Below, in pieces: positions 1 through 6,712 of a DNA stretch of 7,901 nt. The stretch's first letter is position 1; every line of letters begins with the position of its first letter. The position numbers and the translations under genes are program-made. The stretch covers positions 1-7,901 of the forward strand of contig JAIWOE010000172.1 of NCBI GenBank assembly GCA_020217165.1, written 5' to 3'. Source of the DNA: Desulfovibrio sp. GTDB lineage: Bacteria; Desulfobacterota; Desulfovibrionia; Desulfovibrionales; Desulfovibrionaceae. The notes under the pieces are model-generated. The model worked only from the letters and a program-made list of their open reading frames with translations. It ran no database searches and was not told the DNA's origin.

Positions 1-612
1 ACCGCCTTTGCCCGCAAGGAAGCCCAGGTGCTGGTGGGCACCCAGATGCTCTCCAAGGGGCACGACTTTCCCGATGTGACCCAGGTGGTGGTGGCCGATG
101 CGGACATGGGCCTGAACCTGCCGGATTTTCGCGCCGCCGAACGCACCTTCCAGCTCTTGATGCAGGTGGCGGGCCGGGCAGGGCGGGGGCACAAGCCCGG
201 GCGGGTGGCCATCCAGACGCGGGATGCCTCGCACTATTGCTTCGAGTATCTCAAACGGCACGATTATCAGGGGTTTTTCGAGGCGGAAATCGAGCGCCGC
301 AAGAAATGGCGCTACCCGCCCTTCGTCAAGCTCGGCCTGGTGCGGGCCAGTTTTCCGGCGGAGTGGGAAGGGCATGCCGCCGCCCTGGCCGCCCTGGCCG
401 GCCGCTCCCGCGAGGCGGGCCGCGAGCATGGCGTGCAGGTCATGGGGCCGGCCCCTGCGCCCCTGCCCATGCTCCAGGGCCGCAAGCGCTTCCATCTGCT
501 GCTCAAGGGGGAGGACTGGGGCCGCCTGCGCGCCGTGTTCGCCGCCCTCAAACCCCTGCAGGACGACACCCTCCGCCTGTCCCTGGATCTGGACCCCCTT
601 GATATGATGTAA
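1..612 (+). CDS. priA: Primosomal protein N' (PriA helicase), C-terminal part, cut by the window start
   Basis: PriA is the superfamily 2 3'-to-5' DNA helicase that recognises stalled or collapsed replication forks and reloads the replisome in the cytoplasm. The open frame enters at base 1 and gives 203 residues before the TAA at 610-612; full PriA proteins are about 730 residues, so roughly the last quarter is present. Visible signatures are helicase motif V (VGTQMLSKGHDFPDV, about visible residues 12-26), a following VADAD strand, and motif VI (QVAGRAGRG, about residues 55-63). The RRKKWRYPPF segment and the closing LDLDPLDMM are typical of the PriA C-terminal domain. The zinc-binding cysteines and Walker A motif would lie upstream, outside the window. 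The family call is secure; the start and upstream neighbour cannot be seen. Confidence 0.96.
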   Translation, partial: TAFARKEAQVLVGTQMLSKGHDFPDVTQVVVADADMGLNLPDFRAAERTFQLLMQVAGRAGRGHKPGRVAIQTRDASHYCFEYLKRHDYQGFFEAEIERRKKWRYPPFVKLGLVRASFPAEWEGHAAALAALAGRSREAGREHGVQVMGPAPAPLPMLQGRKRFHLLLKGEDWGRLRAVFAALKPLQDDTLRLSLDLDPLDMM

Positions 613-691
613 AAAAAGGAATGATGCAGGGGGGATGTCCGGACAAGGGGCGGGAGAATATATGCCTTTTCATCAGCAACCACCCATTTTT

Positions 692-697
692 CAGGAG
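692..697 (+). promoter_or_regulatory. Ribosome binding site that sets the GTG start of the oligoendopeptidase
   Basis: CAGGAG lies 7 nt before the GTG at 705-707. The frame stays open further upstream to an ATG at 621, but that ATG has only AAAAAAGGA immediately before it and would add 28 residues unlike the normal N-terminus of this peptidase family. The Shine-Dalgarno match and spacing favour GTG 705. Confidence 0.75.
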
Positions 698-704
698 TAT
701 TCCC

Positions 705-2501
705 GTGACACACGCCCCCTCGTGGGATCTCGGTTCGTATTTCCCGGCCTTTGACGGCCCGGCCTATCGCGACCATCTGACGGCAGTGCAGGCCGGCCTG
801 GAGCAGTTGAATGCCCGGGCCGAGGCCCTTGCCCCCGCAACGCCGGACACCCTGGATGCCTGGGTTGAGTTCCTGCTGCAGCACGAGACCGTGCTGGCGG
901 ACTACTCCCACATGGCGTCTTACCTGGGCTGCCTGACCGCGGCGGACAGCCTGCACGAGGCCTACAAGCAGGCCCAGGCCGGATTCGCCAGACTGGGCGC
1001 GGCGTACAGGAAGGTCTTTGCCCCGGTGATGGAAGCCCTGCGCGCCACCTCGGACGAGGCGCTGGAGGCCCTCATTGCCCGGCCGGAGCTGGAGGGGACA
1101 GAGCACTTCCTGCGCACACTCAAGGAAGAGTCTCGCCGGACCATGGCCCCGGAACTGGAGCGTCTGGCCGCGGAGTTGTCCGTGGACGGCCTGGGGGCCT
1201 GGAGCCGCCTGTACAATGAAGTCAGCGGTCGGCTGACCTTCCGCATGCCCGGGAATGAGGCGCCGGTCCCCATGGCCCAGAAGCGCAGCCTGCTGGAGGA
1301 TCCTGACCCGCAGGTCCGCAGGCAGGCCCTGGAGCAATCCAACCTGGCCTGGGAAGGCATGGCCCACGTGGTGGCGGCCTCTTTGAACGCCATTGCCGGC
1401 ACGCGCCTCACCCTCAATGCGCGCCGGGGCATCGATTCCATCATCGACGTGGCTCTGTTCGACGCCGCCATGGAACAGCGGGACCTGGACGCCATGTGGC
1501 AGGCCGTGGAATCGCATCTGCACCTGCCCTGGGACTGGCTGCGCTGCAAGGCCCGCTGCCTGGGCCAGGAGCGCCTGGGATTCCAGGATCTCATGGCCCC
1601 CATCCCCCAGGCCGAAAGCCGCGTGTACAGCTGGGATGATGCCGTGGGCACCATCCTTGGCGCCTTCGACCGCGGCTATCCCGCCCTGGCCGATTTCTGC
1701 CGGCAGATGCTCAAGGCCCGGCACGTGGAGGCGGAACAACGCCCCGGCAAACGCCCCGGGGCATTCTGCACCACCTCCCTCAAAAGCCGCGAGTCCCGCA
1801 TCTTCATGACGTTCGGCGGTCGGCATGGTGATGTGCAGACCCTGGCCCACGAGCTGGGCCACGCCTTCCACGGCCGCGTGCTGGCCGGCACCCGGCCCCT
1901 GGCCAGCCAATATCCCATGACCCTGGCCGAGACGGCCTCCACCTTTGCCGAGCGCCTGCTGCAGGACGCCATCCTGGCCGATCCCGAGACACCGGCCGGA
2001 CAGAAGCTGGGCATTCTGGCCTCCCGGTGCGACGATGCCGCCATCTTCCTGTGCGATATCCGCATGCGCTACCTCTTTGAGAAGGCCTTTTATGAAGAGC
2101 GCGCCGCGGGGGAGGTGCCCATCTCCCGCCTGAAGGAACTGATGCTCATCGCCCAGGACCAGGCCTTCGGAGATACCCTAGATCCCGCCCAGCGCGATCC
2201 GCTTTTCTGGGCGTCCAAGTTGCATTTTTACATTGCCGGCGTCTCGTTTTACAACTTCCCCTACACCTTCGGGTACTTGTTGAGCCTTATCCTCAGCGAA
2301 CGCGGCCGGGCCAGGGGCGCGGCATTCCATGCGGCTTACGAGGCCTTCCTGCGCGATACCGGCTCGGGCAAGGCCGCAGCCGTGGTGCGGCGCAGCCTGG
2401 GGGACGACATCGGCCAGCCGGCGTTCTGGGCCGAGGCCATGACCGCCATCGCCCGGGATCTGGATCAGATGCGCCACCTGCTGGCCGAGGCCGGCGCGTA
2501 A
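705..2501 (+). CDS. pepF: M3-family oligoendopeptidase (PepF-like zinc metallopeptidase)
   Basis: Cytoplasmic zinc metallopeptidase that cleaves short peptides, probably in peptide turnover; the physiological substrate is not evident here. From GTG 705 the protein is 598 residues, in line with the roughly 590-600 residues usual for PepF/M3 enzymes. The catalytic HELGH motif is at residues 382-386 (zinc ligands His382 and His386, catalytic Glu383), and the third ligand is probably Glu409 in TLAETAS, 23 residues after the second His as expected for M3. The C-terminal VSFYNFPYTFGYLLSL segment (from about nt 2251) is the conserved substrate-side region of the family. The N-terminal half is the helical domain that encloses the active site; there is no signal peptide. 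trmL follows after 41 nt and may be cotranscribed. The gene symbol is by family resemblance only. Confidence 0.93.
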   Translation: MTHAPSWDLGSYFPAFDGPAYRDHLTAVQAGLEQLNARAEALAPATPDTLDAWVEFLLQHETVLADYSHMASYLGCLTAADSLHEAYKQAQAGFARLGAAYRKVFAPVMEALRATSDEALEALIARPELEGTEHFLRTLKEESRRTMAPELERLAAELSVDGLGAWSRLYNEVSGRLTFRMPGNEAPVPMAQKRSLLEDPDPQVRRQALEQSNLAWEGMAHVVAASLNAIAGTRLTLNARRGIDSIIDVALFDAAMEQRDLDAMWQAVESHLHLPWDWLRCKARCLGQERLGFQDLMAPIPQAESRVYSWDDAVGTILGAFDRGYPALADFCRQMLKARHVEAEQRPGKRPGAFCTTSLKSRESRIFMTFGGRHGDVQTLAHELGHAFHGRVLAGTRPLASQYPMTLAETASTFAERLLQDAILADPETPAGQKLGILASRCDDAAIFLCDIRMRYLFEKAFYEERAAGEVPISRLKELMLIAQDQAFGDTLDPAQRDPLFWASKLHFYIAGVSFYNFPYTFGYLLSLILSERGRARGAAFHAAYEAFLRDTGSGKAAAVVRRSLGDDIGQPAFWAEAMTAIARDLDQMRHLLAEAGA

Positions 2502-2528
2502 GGCGCGCAGATGCTCTCGTGCAAGCGT

Positions 2529-2535
2529 AGAGGAG
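2529..2535 (+). promoter_or_regulatory. Ribosome binding site for the GTG start of trmL
   Basis: AGAGGAG sits 7 nt before the GTG at 2543-2545. It selects this GTG over an overlapping ATG-initiated frame beginning at 2511, which has no family resemblance. Confidence 0.75.
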
Positions 2536-2542
2536 TCTTTCC

Positions 2543-3028
2543 GTGTCTTCGTATCCTTCCTCGCCCGTGGAACTGGTGCTCTACCAGCCGGAAATTCCGC
2601 CCAATACGGGCAATATCTCCCGCCTGTGCGCCGCCACGCAAACCAGGCTGCATCTCATTGAGCCCCTGGGGTTTTCCATTGATGACCGGCAGCTCAAGCG
2701 CGCCGGGCTGGATTACTGGCCCAGCGTGCCCCTGGCCGTATGGCCTGGCTGGGAACCTTTCCGGCAGCTGATGCAGGGCCGGCGGCTCATCGGCACCTCC
2801 AGCCGTACGGGGGCAACGCACTGTCGCTTCCCCTGGCAGCCCGGGGACGTCATCGTGCTGGGGCCGGAAACCCGGGGCCTGCCGGCGTCAGTGCAGGCGG
2901 AGCTTTCGGCCATGGTGCGCATCCCGGTGTATGAGACGGTGCGCAGTCTGAATCTGTCCACGGCGGCGGGCATCTTGCTGTATGAAGCCCTGCGGTGCAC
3001 GGGGTGGATGCCTGGGGAGGCAGTGTGA
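2543..3028 (+). CDS. trmL: tRNA (cytidine/uridine-34-2'-O)-methyltransferase, SPOUT family
   Basis: TrmL transfers a methyl group from S-adenosylmethionine to the ribose 2'-OH of wobble nucleotide 34 in certain leucine tRNAs. The product is 161 residues, close to the 157 of E. coli TrmL, and is the minimal single-domain SPOUT enzyme without an extra RNA-binding domain. The three knot motifs are present: NTGNISRLCAA (residues 21-31), VLGPETRGLP (105-114) and IPVYETVRSLNLSTAAGI (127-144), the latter with the Ser-Leu-Asn-Leu-Ser core that binds the cofactor. The N-terminal PEIPPNTGN signature distinguishes TrmL from the longer TrmH/RlmB enzymes. It starts at GTG with a strong Shine-Dalgarno sequence and lies 41 nt after the peptidase. 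Its TGA stop overlaps the first unit of a PHO-box-like array (see 3025-3052). Confidence 0.94.
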   Translation: MSSYPSSPVELVLYQPEIPPNTGNISRLCAATQTRLHLIEPLGFSIDDRQLKRAGLDYWPSVPLAVWPGWEPFRQLMQGRRLIGTSSRTGATHCRFPWQPGDVIVLGPETRGLPASVQAELSAMVRIPVYETVRSLNLSTAAGILLYEALRCTGWMPGEAV

Positions 3029-3052
3029 CAATCTGGTGACAGATGGTGAAAG
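3025..3052 (-). promoter_or_regulatory. PHO-box-like array, minus orientation
   Basis: Read on the minus strand there are three heptamers: CTTTCAC (3052-3046), CTGTCAC (3042-3036) and TTGTCAC (3031-3025), spaced 10 and 11 nt apart. The E. coli PHO box is a direct repeat of CTGTCAT with 11-nt periodicity; the three units match that heptamer at 5, 6 and 5 of 7 positions. The rightmost plus-strand repeat begins inside the last codons and stop of trmL. I see no -10 element on the minus strand just beyond it, so an upstream PhoB site serving phoB seems likelier than a leftward promoter. Binding by PhoB is inferred. Confidence 0.6.
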
Positions 3053-3079
3053 GACGGGAAGTTGTTGACACATGGGCAA

Positions 3080-3119
3080 TTGTCACACATTCGTCACAAT
3101 GCAACCATGCTTTCGTCAC
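3080..3119 (+). promoter_or_regulatory. PHO-box-like array upstream of phoB, plus orientation
   Basis: Heptamers TTGTCAC (3080-3086), TCGTCAC (3091-3097), a degenerate CAACCAT (3102-3108) and TCGTCAC (3113-3119) fall on an exact 11-nt register. Compared with the E. coli heptamer CTGTCAT, they match at 5, 4, 4 and 4 positions. Four consecutive units would make two tandem PHO boxes ending 13 nt before a plausible -10 (TACACT, 3133-3138), which is roughly where PhoB-activated promoters carry the box in place of a -35. The position in front of phoB fits the autoregulation known for this regulator family. Confidence 0.7.
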
Positions 3120-3132
3120 CTGCCGCATGGTT

Positions 3133-3138
3133 TACACT
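3133..3138 (+). promoter_or_regulatory. Candidate -10 element of the phoB promoter
   Basis: TACACT matches TATAAT at 4 of 6 positions and lies 13 nt after the last PHO-box-like heptamer. No good -35 hexamer stands 16-18 nt upstream, as expected for a promoter activated by PhoB. Transcription would begin shortly before the ribosome binding site GGAGG at 3153-3157, giving a very short leader. Evidence is pattern only. Confidence 0.45.
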
Positions 3139-3162
3139 GACTGAATATCCCTGGAGGATTCC

Positions 3163-3846
3163 ATGCAGAAGGATGTGGTGCTCATCGTGGAAGACGATGA
3201 AGACATCTTGCAGCTCCTCACCTACAATCTGGAGAATGCAGGGTTCGAGGTTCTGACCTCGGCCGACGGGTACGAGGGCATGAACCTTGCGCGACGGCAC
3301 AACCCCAACCTCATTCTCCTGGACATCATGCTGCCCAACGTGGACGGCTTTGAGGTCTGCAAGGAGCTCAAGCGGCGGCCGGAAACGGCCGGCATTCCCG
3401 TGATCATGCTCACCGCCAGGGGGGAGGAGGTGGACCGCATCGTGGGGCTGGAGCTGGGGGCGGACGATTACGTGGTCAAGCCCTTCAGTCCCCGGGAACT
3501 GCTGCTGCGCATCCGGGCCATCATGAAGCGTGTCAAAAGTGAAGACTCCTACCGCACCCAGTGGCGCAAAAACGGTCTGGTGGTGGATCTGGAAGCCCAC
3601 AAGGCCGTGGTGGACGGGGTGGAAATGCAGCTCACGGCCACGGAGTTCAAGCTGTTGGCAGAACTGGTCAAGCGTCAGGGCAGGGTGCAGACGCGCGATC
3701 AGTTGCTCAACACCGTCTGGGGCTACGAGTTCGAAGGCTATGCCCGCACCGTGGATACCCACATCCGCCGCCTGCGCCAGAAGCTGGGCCCTTACGCCAA
3801 GTACGTGGAGACCGTGCGGGGCGTGGGGTATCGCTTCAAGGAATAG
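3163..3846 (+). CDS. phoB: Phosphate regulon response regulator PhoB (OmpR/PhoB family)
   Basis: Two-domain transcription factor activated by phosphorylation from PhoR; it binds PHO boxes and recruits RNA polymerase under phosphate limitation. The receiver domain (about residues 3-118) has the acidic pocket Glu10/Asp11, phosphoacceptor Asp54 in LLDIMLP, switch Thr84 and Tyr103, and Lys106 in VKPFSP. The C-terminal winged-helix domain (about 128-226) shows the LTATEFKLL start, the recognition-helix segment RTVDTHIRRLRQKLG and the closing VRGVGYRF hairpin. The length of 227 residues is standard (E. coli PhoB has 229). The ATG at 3163 is preceded by GGAGG with 5 nt spacing. phoR follows 34 nt later in the same direction, which supports the Pho assignment over other OmpR-family members. 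Confidence 0.94.
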   Translation: MQKDVVLIVEDDEDILQLLTYNLENAGFEVLTSADGYEGMNLARRHNPNLILLDIMLPNVDGFEVCKELKRRPETAGIPVIMLTARGEEVDRIVGLELGADDYVVKPFSPRELLLRIRAIMKRVKSEDSYRTQWRKNGLVVDLEAHKAVVDGVEMQLTATEFKLLAELVKRQGRVQTRDQLLNTVWGYEFEGYARTVDTHIRRLRQKLGPYAKYVETVRGVGYRFKE

Positions 3847-3880
3847 GCGGGCAGGCGGGTCTATGGACTTAGGGGTGGGC

Positions 3881-5773
3881 ATGTCCTTTCGGACCCGGCT
3901 GTTCATCGCGTTTTTGTTGGTGGTGGCCCTGGGGGTGCTGCTGCCGGCGGGGTTGTACCACTGGCTGCACCTGCGTGAATTTGCGCAGGAAATGAAAGTG
4001 GATGCCCGGTTCGCCGCCACCGTGGCGGCGGATGTGCTGCGCCACGAGGCCGAACAGGCAGATGTCGAGGGCGTACGCCGGCGCATGGACGTCTTTGGTC
4101 GCGCCACCCACTTGTACCTGCGTGGGGTGAACGCCTCGGGCGAGGTCTGGCTGGAAACCGTCGTGTCCAACGCCACGGCGGCGCCATCGGGGCAGGGGAC
4201 GCAGCAACTGGGGCGCCGGCTGAATGCCCTGCTGCAGCAGCCGGCCAATGTACGGATCTTTCAGGATACCGGAGTCCTGCAGCAGGGGGATGCCGCCTTT
4301 GCCCGCATCGCCCTGGACCTCACTCCCATGGACCCCACCGTGCCCACCGCCGGCTGGCTCCTGGTGGGGACGGTGCACCCCGAGGCCCAGGCCCGGCTGG
4401 ACAGCATCCTGCTCATCATGGGGTGCGCCGCCGTATCCGCAGGCATTCTGGCCCTGGGATTCCGCATGGCCATGGTGCGCTGGCTGTGCAGAAGGCTGGA
4501 GGAAACCGCCGCCGTGGCCCGAGCCATCGGTGCGGGAGACCTCAAGCAGCGCGCCCCGCGTTTTGACAGCAAGGAGCTGGACGATCTGGCCATGGCCATC
4601 AACCGCATGGCCGACGGCATTGCGGCGCAGATACGCACCATCACCGAGCAGAAAACCCAGCTGGAAACGGTGCTCAACTCCATGCGCGAGGGGGTAATGG
4701 TCATCGACCGGCAGTGTCGCATCACGGCGGTGAACCGCGCCATGTGCGAGATTTTTCCCGATGCGGAACATGCTGTGGGCCGCAGTCCCTTGGAAGTCGT
4801 CCTGTCTCCGGAGCTGCAGCAGGCGTGCGAGGAGACGGTTTCCTGCGTGGCGGGGCGCCAGGCCTCGCGTTCTTTTCAGATCGAGCCCCTGCGGGACAAG
4901 GTCTATGATGTGACCATGACCCGCCTGCGCAGTGCGGATGACGCCGCCGGTGAGGACTGCCTTGGGGCCGTGGCCGTGTTCCACGACATCAGCCCCCTGA
5001 CCCGACTGGAGCGGGTGCGGCGGGATTTTGTGGCCAATGTGTCCCACGAGCTGCGCACCCCCCTGACCAGCGTCAAGGGCTATGCGGAAACCCTGCTCCT
5101 GGGCATGGAAGAGGAAGAAGCCGCCGGCTCCCTCACTGGTCCGGCCTCGGCTCGCAGGAATTTTTTGGAGATCATCCTCAAACATGCCAACCACATGACC
5201 AAAATGGTCAATGACCTGCTGCACCTGGCTCGGCTGGAAAGCGGGGAACGGCAGTTCGAGTTTCGCATGCTCAATGCCGCGGATGCCTTTTCCCAGGCCC
5301 ATAAGGAATGCCTGCATCTGGTGGAGGAATCCGGCCTGGAGGTGCGCAACCAGCTGCCAGCCCAGGGCGTGCCCGCCTATGCAGACCAGACGCGGCTGGT
5401 GCAGGTGTTCCGCAATCTGCTGGAAAACGCCCTCAAATACGGCGTGCCCAACGGGCAGGACGCCGGCGCCGGGCCGCGGGGAGTGGTGAGCGTGTATTGC
5501 CAGGAACGCGAGGCCGATGTGGTGTTCTCCATCAAGGATCAGGGCCCTGGCATCCCCAAGGCGGATCGGGAACGAGTGTTTGAACGGTTTTATCGCGTGG
5601 AAAAGCATCGCCAGAAGCACAAGGCCGGTTCTTCGGGCCTGGGACTGGCCATCGCACGGCACATTGTGGAGAAATCCGGCGGGGCCATCTGGGTGGAGAG
5701 CCCGGTGGAGGACGGCCGCGGAACCATCTTCTCCTTTACCCTGCCGCGCATGGCGCCCGCCGACTCCAGGTAG
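3881..5773 (+). CDS. phoR: Phosphate regulon sensor histidine kinase PhoR
   Basis: Inner-membrane kinase that phosphorylates PhoB when phosphate is scarce and dephosphorylates it when it is plentiful. From ATG 3881 it has 630 residues: TM1 (about 7-28), a periplasmic region (about 29-174), TM2 (about 175-194), HAMP linker (about 192-250), PAS domain (about 259-370), HisKA with SHELRTPL and phosphoacceptor His389, then the ATPase domain with N-box NLLENALK (Asn516), DQGPGIP (from 553), the ERFYRVE F-box and SSGLGLAIA (G-box near 586). E. coli PhoR lacks such a large periplasmic domain; this layout is closer to Bacillus-type PhoR. A run of acidic and small residues near residues 407-421 lengthens the loop between the two HisKA helices. 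An ATG at 3863 would add 6 residues; 3881 is preferred because MSFRTRLF leads directly into TM1 and AGGGG precedes it. Confidence 0.92.
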   Translation: MSFRTRLFIAFLLVVALGVLLPAGLYHWLHLREFAQEMKVDARFAATVAADVLRHEAEQADVEGVRRRMDVFGRATHLYLRGVNASGEVWLETVVSNATAAPSGQGTQQLGRRLNALLQQPANVRIFQDTGVLQQGDAAFARIALDLTPMDPTVPTAGWLLVGTVHPEAQARLDSILLIMGCAAVSAGILALGFRMAMVRWLCRRLEETAAVARAIGAGDLKQRAPRFDSKELDDLAMAINRMADGIAAQIRTITEQKTQLETVLNSMREGVMVIDRQCRITAVNRAMCEIFPDAEHAVGRSPLEVVLSPELQQACEETVSCVAGRQASRSFQIEPLRDKVYDVTMTRLRSADDAAGEDCLGAVAVFHDISPLTRLERVRRDFVANVSHELRTPLTSVKGYAETLLLGMEEEEAAGSLTGPASARRNFLEIILKHANHMTKMVNDLLHLARLESGERQFEFRMLNAADAFSQAHKECLHLVEESGLEVRNQLPAQGVPAYADQTRLVQVFRNLLENALKYGVPNGQDAGAGPRGVVSVYCQEREADVVFSIKDQGPGIPKADRERVFERFYRVEKHRQKHKAGSSGLGLAIARHIVEKSGGAIWVESPVEDGRGTIFSFTLPRMAPADSR

Positions 5774-5798
5774 CTGGCAGCGAACAGTTGGCGGGAAA

Positions 5799-5816
5799 CG
5801 GTCACGCAGGTGTCAC
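5799..5816 (+). promoter_or_regulatory. PHO-box-like repeat upstream of pstB
   Basis: CGGTCAC (5799-5805) and GTGTCAC (5810-5816) form a two-unit direct repeat with the 11-nt register of a PHO box; each matches the E. coli heptamer CTGTCAT at 5 of 7 positions. It lies in the 127-nt gap between phoR and pstB, about 85 nt before the pstB start. I found no convincing -10 at the expected distance; the nearest AT-rich stretch is GGTAATGAT at 5848-5856, which is rather far. A separate PhoB-driven pstB-phoU promoter is therefore plausible but not established. Confidence 0.5.
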
Positions 5817-5900
5817 CTCGGTCTGGCAGCATGGCGTTTCCTGCTTTGGTAATGATCACACACCACGTGCCTGCGGGGCACTTATTGCAGAGGACGAGCC

Positions 5901-6668
5901 ATGGCCACCGAGAAACGGGTGAAGATGCACAGCGCAAGTCTGGATTTCTATTACGGGGACTTCAAGGCCCTGCATGATGTGAACCTTGAATTCCTGGAGC
6001 ATGAAGTCACGGCGCTCATCGGGCCCTCGGGTTGCGGCAAGTCCACCTTCCTGCGCTGCCTGAACCGTATGAACGACCTTACCCCCGGCATCCGGGTGGA
6101 GGGCCGCGTGCTTCTGGACGGCGATGACATCTATGCCGGCAACATGGACGTGGTGGAGCTGCGCCGCCGGGTGGGGATGGTCTTCCAGAAGCCCAATCCC
6201 TTTCCCAAAACCATCTTCGAGAATGTGGCCTATGGCCTGCGGGTGAACGGTATCAAGGACAAGGCCTTCATCAACCAGCGGGCGGAAGAAAGTCTGCGCC
6301 ACGCCGCCCTGTGGGACGAAGTGAAGGACCGTCTGCATACCTCCGCCCTGGGCCTGTCCGGCGGACAGCAACAGCGGCTGTGCATTGCCCGGGCCCTGGC
6401 CGTGGAGCCGGAAATCCTGCTCATGGACGAGCCGGCCTCGGCCCTGGACCCCATCGCCACGCAGAAAATCGAGGAATTGATTCACATCCTCAAACAGTAT
6501 TATACCATCATCATCGTCACGCACTCCATGCAGCAGGCGGCACGCGTGTCGGACATCACGGCGTACTTCTACATGGGCAAGCTCATCGAGTCCGGTCCCA
6601 CGGAAACCATGTTCACCCGGCCCAAGAACAAGCAGACGGAAGACTACATCACCGGCCGCTTCGGTTAG
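5901..6668 (+). CDS. pstB: Phosphate ABC transporter ATP-binding protein PstB
   Basis: ATPase subunit that powers high-affinity phosphate import by the PstSCAB transporter on the cytoplasmic face of the inner membrane, and takes part with PhoU in signalling phosphate status to PhoR. The 255-residue protein has Walker [10 protein letters not shown] (41-49), Q-loop Gln96 within VFQKPNPFP, signature LSGGQ (152-156), Walker B ILLMDE (172-177), D-loop SALD (180-183) and switch His208. The LNRMND after Walker A and the [16 protein letters not shown] stretch are hallmarks of PstB within the ABC superfamily, as is the C-terminal EDYITGRFG. The ATG at 5901 has AGAGGA 6 nt upstream. pstS, pstC and pstA are not adjacent, so the permease partners must be encoded elsewhere. 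phoU follows after 44 nt, probably in one transcript. Confidence 0.96.
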   Translation: MATEKRVKMHSASLDFYYGDFKALHDVNLEFLEHEVTALIGPSGCGKSTFLRCLNRMNDLTPGIRVEGRVLLDGDDIYAGNMDVVELRRRVGMVFQKPNPFPKTIFENVAYGLRVNGIKDKAFINQRAEESLRHAALWDEVKDRLHTSALGLSGGQQQRLCIARALAVEPEILLMDEPASALDPIATQKIEELIHILKQYYTIIIVTHSMQQAARVSDITAYFYMGKLIESGPTETMFTRPKNKQTEDYITGRFG

Positions 6669-6712
6669 CCCGGGGACGCCTGCCCGGCCAATTCGACAAG
6701 GACGCATCCCCC

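Noticed and set aside
621..704. Longer N-terminus for the oligoendopeptidase from ATG 621
   Set aside because: The extra 28 residues have no family resemblance and GTG 705 has a well-spaced CAGGAG.
312..1910. Long minus-strand open frame (532 codons) across priA and the peptidase gene
   Set aside because: It is opposite well-recognised coding sequence, has low-complexity Gly/Gln/His/Ala-rich content with no domain, and such mirror frames are common in GC-rich genes.
3065..3070. TTGACA as the -35 of a standard sigma-70 promoter for phoB
   Set aside because: No -10-like hexamer occurs 16-18 nt downstream; the nearest candidate, CACAAT at 3095, is 24 nt away. The bases are better explained as another TGTCA half-site on the minus strand.
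3530..3880. Upstream extension of the phoR frame inside phoB
   Set aside because: The extension is the shifted-frame reading of phoB, giving a Trp/Ser/Arg-rich sequence without domain resemblance. The membrane segment of PhoR begins right after ATG 3881.
3094..4248. Minus-strand open frame (384 codons) opposite phoB and the phoR start
   Set aside because: It overlaps phoB, the phoB promoter and phoR, its translation has no family character, and no start signal is evident.
3869..5662. Minus-strand open frame (597 codons) opposite phoR
   Set aside because: It mirrors phoR almost entirely, has no recognisable motif, and is explained by the GC-rich third codon positions of phoR.
6311..6712. Upstream extension of the phoU frame inside pstB
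   Set aside because: It is out-of-frame pstB. PhoU homology starts at ATG 6713, which has its own ribosome binding site.
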